Shown here one piece after another: positions 58,827 to 64,000 of a stretch of 64,000 bases of DNA. The notes beneath the pieces were generated by a model, which saw nothing but the letters and a program-made list of their open reading frames with translations, searched no databases and was not told the DNA's origin. Source of the DNA: Legionella jordanis (GTDB lineage Bacteria > Pseudomonadota > Gammaproteobacteria > Legionellales > Legionellaceae); the NCBI RefSeq assembly GCF_900637635.1, contig NZ_LR134383.1, positions 702,501 to 766,500 on the forward strand, written 5' to 3'. Within the stretch, counting starts at the first letter, position 1; each line of letters starts with the position of its first letter. Made by a program: the position numbers and the translations under genes.

Positions 58827-59102
58827 GTGGAGATTATTTTTCGAGGCCTTCATAATAGTGAAGAAGCAGCTGAAAGCTTGTTAACGGTTCTCAAGCTATT
58901 TAAGGATCGTTACCAAATAAGCCAATTTCGAGAAATGCACCTTAGCGTGACTTTAGTCGATGCTCGTGGCGATGATGTGGAATTGGTTGACAGTGAGACT
59001 TCTCAGGCCTTTAGAACCTTTGAGGTCTATCGCAGTGGTTATGAATTGAATGGGAAAAAAGGCCAGCCTATTTTACAATTGGTGGTTGACAATACGCGTT
59101 GA
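58827..59102 (+). CDS. small conserved-looking protein next to a site-2 protease
   Basis: Not recognised. The 91-residue cytoplasmic protein has no TM segment and starts with GTG 58827 six bases after AGGGA. It is acidic and likely alpha/beta (EIIFRGLHNSEEAAESLL; MHLSVTLVDARGDDVELVD). It ends 14 bp before the M50 protease gene, whose ribosome site lies in that gap, so the two are probably translated from one message. No function proposed. Confidence 0.65.
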   Translation: MEIIFRGLHNSEEAAESLLTVLKLFKDRYQISQFREMHLSVTLVDARGDDVELVDSETSQAFRTFEVYRSGYELNGKKGQPILQLVVDNTR

Positions 59103-59116
59103 ATGGAGAGTAGTGA

Positions 59117-60190
59117 ATGCTATGGGGCTTGTTGGCAATTCTGCTTACGTTAATTTTGGTGGTTGGCATTCATGAAGCAGGTCATGCCCTGGCAGCGCGA
59201 GTTTTCTCCGTTAAAATTCAACGCATTTTCATTGGTTTTGGTAAACCTCTAATGCGCTGGCGAAGCCAGTCAGGCATTGAATGGGGGTGGGGTATTTGGC
59301 CTTTGGGCGGCTATGTTTTGCTATTAAACACACGCATTCAGCCTGTGCCCGAGGAGCAGTGGCCGTATTGCTTTGATAAAAAGCCCATATGGATTCGCTG
59401 TGTTATCCTTGTGTCGGGTGCTTTGGCTAATTTATTGTGCAGTATTTTGGCTTTTAGTTTGATGTTTACTTTAGGGTTTCGTCAAGTTCCCCCCATCGTG
59501 CAAGAGGTTGCCCCCAATAGCATTGCTGCTCAGGCAGGCCTTCAATCCGGGGATGTTGTACTTCAATTCGATGGTCATTCAGTGAGCTCCTGGCAGGAGG
59601 CCGGGATGGCAATTATCATGTCGCTTGGGCAGAAAGAGGTGGGGATTTCTGTAAAAGATAAACGTGGTAGCATGCGTTATGCAAAAATGGATTTAAGCAG
59701 CTGGCGTTATCTACCCCAAAACCGCTATTTATTAACCAGCCTGGGTATAAAGCCTTTGCCTGCGAAATGGGCCGGCTATGAATTTAGACGAGAAAACCCG
59801 GGCTTAGCCATTCTTCATGCGTTAAAGAAAGTCTGGCAATTACTTGTTTTTTTTCTGGTAATGATCAAGTTATTATTGACCGGTGTGTTACCGTTTGCAT
59901 TACTTCTCGGGCCAATCGGATTGTTAAGCATTTCTGCCCAATCCTTTTTGCAAGGATTGGCCGTATTCCTAAATTTTATTGGTACCTTGGGATTGGCCGT
60001 AGCTGTGATTAATCTTTTTCCAATTCCCGGACTGGATGGTGGTTCCATTGTTTATGCTCTTATCGAGAAAATTCGGGGGAAACCCGTGTCTAAGGAAATG
60101 GAAATCCTATTGCAACAATTATTCGCCATTGTGTTTGTTATCGTTATGATTCAGCTCTTGTTGAATGATGCCAAACGGTATTTTCAATAG
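59117..60190 (+). CDS. M50 site-2 protease (RseP-like)
   Basis: Intramembrane zinc metalloprotease. The 357-residue protein has HEAGHALAARVF (HExxH) in the first TM segment, a single PDZ domain (residues ~130-210: VAPNSIAAQAGLQSGDVV), and the second zinc-site motif NLFPIPGLDGG close to the C-terminus. RseP of E. coli has two PDZ domains and is about 450 residues, so this is a shorter paralogue or a different member (one PDZ). Probable role in envelope-stress or regulated signal cleavage; the substrate is unknown. ATG 59117 after GGAGAG. Follows the small protein in one transcript. Confidence 0.88.
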   Translation: MLWGLLAILLTLILVVGIHEAGHALAARVFSVKIQRIFIGFGKPLMRWRSQSGIEWGWGIWPLGGYVLLLNTRIQPVPEEQWPYCFDKKPIWIRCVILVSGALANLLCSILAFSLMFTLGFRQVPPIVQEVAPNSIAAQAGLQSGDVVLQFDGHSVSSWQEAGMAIIMSLGQKEVGISVKDKRGSMRYAKMDLSSWRYLPQNRYLLTSLGIKPLPAKWAGYEFRRENPGLAILHALKKVWQLLVFFLVMIKLLLTGVLPFALLLGPIGLLSISAQSFLQGLAVFLNFIGTLGLAVAVINLFPIPGLDGGSIVYALIEKIRGKPVSKEMEILLQQLFAIVFVIVMIQLLLNDAKRYFQ

Positions 60191-60191
60191 G

Positions 60192-60890
60192 TCAGTCTTT
60201 AACAGCACGCGCACAACACCATACGTCAATGTGTTCCACCCCTTGTTCTTTAAACAGCTTACTAATCTGTTGAACCGTGTTGCCGGTAGTAAGCAAATCG
60301 TCAACCAGAGTAATATGCTTGTAATTGCGCGCTTCCACGGCAAAGGCATTGGTTAAATTCTTTTGTCTTTTTCTAATATTTAACGTCATTTGCGCTTCTG
60401 TTGGCCTGATTTTCCTGCATAAATTTAAATGATAGGGAATCCCTGTGTGTCTAGACAGCAATTTACAAAGCTCAGCCGATTGATTAAAACCCCTGTCCTT
60501 TAATCGTTGAGAATGCAAAGGAACAGGGATCAAACACTCGCTATTTAATCCGCTATCGGGTAAGGCATCAAGCATCAGCTTCGCTAACACTTTGCGAAGG
60601 AAGAGAGCAGAATTGTATTTGTAGTCATGTAACAAGGTGCGTAAAGGTTCTTCAAAACGATAGGCGATAAAAGCAGCATCAAAATGCGGTTTGATTTTGC
60701 TGCAAGTTCCGCAAATTGGAAAATTATCGTCTGGTAAGGGAAAAGCGCAGTAGCGGCAGGCTTGGGTTAATCTGGAAAATAATCCCAGGCAAATCTGACA
60801 TACGGCACAGGAGTTGCGATGATATTGCTGGCAAACGACACAAACTGAAGGTAAACGCAGCTTTTGTGGTATACTGGTCATTTTACGCAC
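60192..60890 (-). CDS. comF: ComF-family phosphoribosyltransferase-like protein
   Basis: Natural-transformation-associated protein of the ComF/GntX type. The 232-residue protein has an N-terminal zinc-finger-like cluster (CVVCQQ, CAVCQICLG, CRYC, CGTC) and a C-terminal phosphoribosyltransferase domain with LVDDLLTTGNTV (PRPP loop). Start GTG 60890 or ATG 60881, both with AGGAACC upstream. Divergent with bioC over a short shared promoter region. Role in DNA uptake is inferred from the family. Confidence 0.9.
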   Translation of the reverse strand: MRKMTSIPQKLRLPSVCVVCQQYHRNSCAVCQICLGLFSRLTQACRYCAFPLPDDNFPICGTCSKIKPHFDAAFIAYRFEEPLRTLLHDYKYNSALFLRKVLAKLMLDALPDSGLNSECLIPVPLHSQRLKDRGFNQSAELCKLLSRHTGIPYHLNLCRKIRPTEAQMTLNIRKRQKNLTNAFAVEARNYKHITLVDDLLTTGNTVQQISKLFKEQGVEHIDVWCCARAVKD

Positions 60891-60922
60891 GAGGCTTGGT
60901 TCCTGAAGTTCCTTCCTGTCTT

Positions 60923-61789
60923 ATGATGAAGACCACAGTTGAAATTTGCAACACCTTTAATAAGCATGCGCAAGAATATGAACAAGCGGCCAAAATACAA
61001 AATGAAGTTGGCCAACGTCTATTCGACCGCTTACAATATCTAAAAATTGCTCCACGCTATGTACTTGATTTGGGTTGCGGGACGGGTCTTTTTAGTCGCC
61101 AGCTGAAGAAACGATACCCAAAGGCAGAAATTATTGGCCTTGATCTGGCTTCTGTCATGCTGAAAGAGGCTAAAAGAAAACAAGGCTGGCTAAATCAATG
61201 GCCATTGGTCAATGCTGACATGATGCAGCTTCCTTTTGCGACAGGGACGTTTGATCTGATTTTTGCAAATCAAGTCATTCATTGGGGACAGCCCTTGGAG
61301 CTGCTCATTCGCGAATTGAATCGGGTGATGAATAATCAGGGTTGCTTAATGTTTTCTACTCTTGGCCCTGATACTTTCAAAGAACTTAAAATCGCCTGGA
61401 AACAGGCCGATGCCTACGCCCATACGAACGAATTTTTAGATATGCATGATCTAGGTGATTGCTTGTTAAGAGAGCGTTTTCTGGATCCAGTTGTCGATAT
61501 GGAGCTTCTTTCAGTCCATTATTCGACTCTGAAGCAGTTACTGGCAAATTTAAAAGCACAAGGGGTACGCAACATCAATCAACAGCGAAACGAAGGTTTA
61601 ACCGGAAAACACTCCTGGGAAAAATTTGAGCAGTCTTATGAAAGTTTAAGGACTGAGGCTGGAAAATACCCGTTAACCTATGAAATTGTATATGGACATG
61701 CCTGGAAAGGCTCGCAACGACTTGTCACCAAAGGTACCGAAACCTTTATCCCGATAGCCGATATTTTAAAATCCCCCGCGAATGAGTGA
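60923..61789 (+). CDS. bioC: malonyl-ACP O-methyltransferase
   Basis: Methylates malonyl-ACP to enter biotin synthesis. The class I methyltransferase of ~288 residues has VLDLGCGTGLFSRQL (motif I), IIGLDLASVMLKEAK, and FDLIFANQVIHWGQPL (motif IV); BioC members share this pattern and the C-terminal LLANLKAQGVRNIN-type segment. The long frame begins at 60716, inside comF, but the real start is MMKTT at 60923/60926. No other bio gene is close here. Confidence 0.88.
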   Translation: MMKTTVEICNTFNKHAQEYEQAAKIQNEVGQRLFDRLQYLKIAPRYVLDLGCGTGLFSRQLKKRYPKAEIIGLDLASVMLKEAKRKQGWLNQWPLVNADMMQLPFATGTFDLIFANQVIHWGQPLELLIRELNRVMNNQGCLMFSTLGPDTFKELKIAWKQADAYAHTNEFLDMHDLGDCLLRERFLDPVVDMELLSVHYSTLKQLLANLKAQGVRNINQQRNEGLTGKHSWEKFEQSYESLRTEAGKYPLTYEIVYGHAWKGSQRLVTKGTETFIPIADILKSPANE

Positions 61790-61814
61790 ATTAATATCAA
61801 ATCATCAAAAAAGA

Positions 61815-61841
61815 TTGCACTTAAAAGCAAAGCGCTATAAT
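61815..61841 (+). promoter_or_regulatory. putative promoter of phhA
   Basis: TTGCAC at 61815-61820 and TATAAT at 61836-61841 are separated by 15 bp, somewhat short. They lie about 43 bp before ATG 61884, with an AGGAG ribosome site between. Placed by eye. Confidence 0.45.
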
Positions 61842-61883
61842 TTAAGTGATCCAGATCACAGTGAATAGCATCTAGGAGCTCCT

Positions 61884-62702
61884 ATGGAATTTGTCAGCCG
61901 CTACGTTTCTCACAAACCGGATGAACAGGGTCGGGTTAACTATTCCAGAGAAGAGCATTCAGTTTGGCAAGTGCTCTATGAACGGCAAATTAAAATTGTG
62001 CAAGGAAGAGCTTGCGATGAGTTTCTAAAGGGTTTGGACAGCCTTGGACTGTCTTCTTCTGAAATTCCACAGTTGCCAGAAGTCAGTCAGCGCCTTTTTG
62101 CCTTAACCGGTTGGCAAGTGGCTCCGGTTGCAGCTTTAATTTCGGCTCAGGAATTCTTTCAACTGCTGGCTGAACGTCGTTTTCCAGCTGCTACCTTCAT
62201 TCGCTGCATGGAAGAATTAGACTACGTGCAAGAGCCAGATATTTTTCATGAGCTTTTTGGCCATTGCCCTATGCTAACCGATCCAGTATATGCGGATTTT
62301 GTCTGTAATTATGCCCGTCGAGTGCTCAGTTTGCCTCAAGAAGCCTGGCCTCTTTTACAACGTCTGTTTTGGTTTACCGTTGAGTTTGGTTTAATCAAAA
62401 CCGATAAAGGACTGCGTGCCTACGGTGGCGGTATTTTATCTTCCATCAGCGAAACCCCTTACAGCGTTGAGAGTGATGCGGCCATGCGGGTTTTGTTTGA
62501 CCCTGTGGTTGCTTTCCGCACTCCTTATCGCATTGACATGCTGCAGCCCGTTTATTTTGTTATTGACAACTATCAAGAGCTTTACAATTTTGTGGAGTCC
62601 GATATAACAGCATTAATGGATCGGGCTAAAGAATTGGGTGAATATCCGCCATTCTTCCCCATCGATAAAAATAACCCAAGCATCCACATCCTGGCCTGCT
62701 AA
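61884..62702 (+). CDS. phhA: phenylalanine-4-hydroxylase
   Basis: Non-heme iron, pterin-dependent enzyme converting phenylalanine to tyrosine. The 272-residue protein contains the iron ligands in DIFHELFGHCPM (His122 and His127) and the glutamate in WFTVEFGLI. Catalytic-domain motifs LSAQEFF-type and YGGGILSSI also fit bacterial PhhA. In Legionella the enzyme is linked to tyrosine supply and pyomelanin. Start ATG 61884 follows GGAGCTC. No phhB (pterin recycling) is adjacent. Confidence 0.96.
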   Translation: MEFVSRYVSHKPDEQGRVNYSREEHSVWQVLYERQIKIVQGRACDEFLKGLDSLGLSSSEIPQLPEVSQRLFALTGWQVAPVAALISAQEFFQLLAERRFPAATFIRCMEELDYVQEPDIFHELFGHCPMLTDPVYADFVCNYARRVLSLPQEAWPLLQRLFWFTVEFGLIKTDKGLRAYGGGILSSISETPYSVESDAAMRVLFDPVVAFRTPYRIDMLQPVYFVIDNYQELYNFVESDITALMDRAKELGEYPPFFPIDKNNPSIHILAC

Positions 62703-62797
62703 TCAAGACAGGATTATCAAACGGGCTTTACTTTGTCAGTGAGCAATGGACTATACTATTGAAAGACACAAATCTCGCTTTCATAAAGGAGCAGACT

Positions 62798-62815
62798 ATG
62801 TGTGGGGATGTTTAG
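62798..62815 (+). other. possible five-codon leader ORF upstream of letA
   Basis: AAGGAG at 62786-62791 with ATG six bases later, then MCGDV and a stop. TATACT (62752-62757) could be a -10. No further function seen; it may be chance. Confidence 0.25.
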
Positions 62816-62933
62816 CAACTGAACAGGGATAACCGTTCACTGAGCAACAATCAGCGCAATTGTAATGCCCGATTAGTCTTGCTAATATCGATGCATGTTT
62901 TGTGTTCATTGGCTGCAGGTCAAGGAGCATCGC

Positions 62934-63596
62934 TTGATAAAAGTTCTAATTGTTGATGACCATGCCCTAGTCAGAATGGGTATTCGACGATTATTGGAAG
63001 ATATGCCAGATGTTGAGGTGGTAGCAGACGCTGAAAGTGGCGAACAAGCTTTAACGTTAGTCAAATCCCATAAACCTGATGTGGTACTGCTGGATATGAA
63101 AATGCCAGGGATAGATGGTTGGGAGGTGACAAGGCGTCTTAAGAAAACCAATCCTCTGGTTAAAGTGATTGCCGTTACGGCTGTCTGTGCTGAGCCAATG
63201 CCGACGCGTGTCCTGCAATTAGGGGCAATGGGTTATCTAACCAAAGAATCCGGCGCTGAAGAAATGGCCGCAGCCATTCGCAAAGTGGCAAGAGGTGAGA
63301 AATATTTAAGTGCCGAAATCGCGCAAAAAATGGCTATTAACAGTTTGGAAGCCACGCAAGACTCACCGTTTGATTCCCTATCTGAACGGGAAATGCAAGT
63401 GATGCTGATGATCACCAGTGGTATGACAGTACAGGATATTGCTGATCGTTTATTCTTGAGCTCCAAAACCATCAATGGCTATCGTTACCGCATGTTTGAA
63501 AAATTGGGTATTAAAAATGATGTGGAGTTGACGTTTCTGGCTATGAAACATCGAGTGATTGAACAACCCAATGATGCCTTGCATGATGAACATTAA
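62934..63596 (+). CDS. letA: LuxR-type response regulator LetA (GacA/UvrY)
   Basis: Response regulator of the LetA/LetS two-component system that switches Legionella to the transmissive state by driving RsmY/RsmZ. The 220-residue protein has the receiver domain with Asp8-Asp9 and phosphoacceptor Asp54 (VVLLDMKMPG), a Thr/Lys switch (VTAVC, LTKESG) and the C-terminal LuxR helix-turn-helix (SLSEREMQVM...VQDIADRLFLSSKTINGYRYRM). The start is TTG 62934 six bases after AAGGAG (62922-62927); a longer frame with ATG 62895 has no such site. Followed by uvrC, the conserved gacA-uvrC order. Confidence 0.95.
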   Translation: MIKVLIVDDHALVRMGIRRLLEDMPDVEVVADAESGEQALTLVKSHKPDVVLLDMKMPGIDGWEVTRRLKKTNPLVKVIAVTAVCAEPMPTRVLQLGAMGYLTKESGAEEMAAAIRKVARGEKYLSAEIAQKMAINSLEATQDSPFDSLSEREMQVMLMITSGMTVQDIADRLFLSSKTINGYRYRMFEKLGIKNDVELTFLAMKHRVIEQPNDALHDEH

Positions 63597-63696
63597 CCAA
63601 TCCTGACTCTCTTGCGAAAACCTCACCCAAACCCTTTTGCTTTTCGCTAGAATTACATTGCATGATGTTGCGAATAAATTTTATTGAATACTAGTT

Positions 63697-64000
63697 ATGA
63701 ATTCCTCAGATTTGACGACCTTTCTTGCTAATTTAAGTAATGATCCTGGTGTTTATCGCATGCTCGATAACGAAGGGACAGTTCTTTATGTGGGTAAGGC
63801 ACGCGACTTAAAGAAGCGGGTTAGCAGCTATTTTAATAAGCAAAATACAGGGGGCAAAACCCGTTCTTTAGTCAGTCAAATCGCTGATATTGAAGTCAGC
63901 ATTACTCGTAGTGAGACTGAAGCGTTACTGCTGGAGAGTAATTTAATCAAAGCGCTGCGCCCAAAATACAATGTATTGCTAAGAGACGACAAATCCTACC
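63697..64000 (+). CDS. uvrC: excinuclease ABC subunit C, N-terminal fragment (cut by window end)
   Basis: Makes the dual incision in nucleotide-excision repair. About 101 residues are present: the GIY-YIG nuclease start ([26 protein letters not shown]) with the catalytic Tyr and Arg, then [28 protein letters not shown], which is typical of UvrC. It continues beyond base 64000. ATG 63697 is clear; it follows letA by 100 bp. Confidence 0.95.
   Translation, partial: MNSSDLTTFLANLSNDPGVYRMLDNEGTVLYVGKARDLKKRVSSYFNKQNTGGKTRSLVSQIADIEVSITRSETEALLLESNLIKALRPKYNVLLRDDKSY

Noticed and set aside
1-64000. tRNA, rRNA, CRISPR arrays, prophage
   Set aside because: No cloverleaf-like segment, no regularly spaced repeats and no phage gene cluster were seen; gaps are short and mostly accounted for.

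Overview
This window looks like a chromosomal segment of a Legionella species or a very close relative (Gammaproteobacteria, Legionellales). The evidence is the AT-rich sequence, the letA-uvrC pair, phhA, the dot/icm-effector-like proteins with eukaryotic features (F-box, HEAT repeats, a toxin-like glycosyltransferase, coiled coils with nuclear-localisation-like clusters), and a PmrA-type tandem repeat in front of one of them. No tRNA, rRNA, CRISPR array or prophage was seen. This is read by eye from sequence and from knowledge of families; no database search was run.

Layout. 1-5.2 kb: metN-metI methionine importer genes, a coiled-coil candidate effector behind a PmrA-like box, and two unrecognised membrane proteins. 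5.4-11.2 kb: acetoacetyl-CoA synthetase and the full arginine-to-putrescine set (aguB-speA-aguA). 11.4-12.8 kb: a 443-residue protein that appears to hide a nitrilase fold, also behind a PmrA-like repeat. 12.8-20.9 kb: a leucine-degradation operon (ivd, thiolase, small membrane protein, mccB, liuC, mccA, mvaB). Its acetoacetate product would be reactivated by the acetoacetyl-CoA synthetase at 5.4 kb. 21-33.7 kb: a methyltransferase, pyrD, a coiled-coil protein with a C-terminal Legionella-type module, msbA-lpxK, a secreted lipocalin-like protein, an MFS transporter, oxyR, csiV, proS and a LysR regulator.

33.7-39.8 kb is the most unusual part. A sulP/beta-carbonic anhydrase fusion gene is split in two by a 3,733-bp insertion (35614-39346). 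The insertion has 24-bp terminal inverted repeats and a perfect 6-bp target duplication, and removing it with one duplication restores the reading frame exactly. It carries an ISKra4-like transposase, a reverse transcriptase interrupted at a nine-G tract, and a full F-box effector-like gene. It therefore looks like a single transposable unit carrying an RT and a eukaryotic-like effector as cargo.

39.9-64 kb: ttcA, an F-box/HEAT-like candidate effector, tolC with a pcm-like gene, kbl-tdh (threonine to glycine), ettA, an L,D-transpeptidase-like lipoprotein, a DXD-type glycosyltransferase candidate effector, djlA, waaA, dksA, the hemA-prfA-prmC operon, a site-2 protease, comF/bioC divergently arranged, phhA, the letA response regulator and the start of uvrC, cut by the window edge.

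The metabolic genes fit an amino-acid-consuming intracellular bacterium (Met import; Leu, Thr, Arg and Phe use), and the envelope genes (msbA, lpxK, waaA, tolC) are housekeeping. The accessory layer consists of five or six effector candidates and the RT/F-box transposon.
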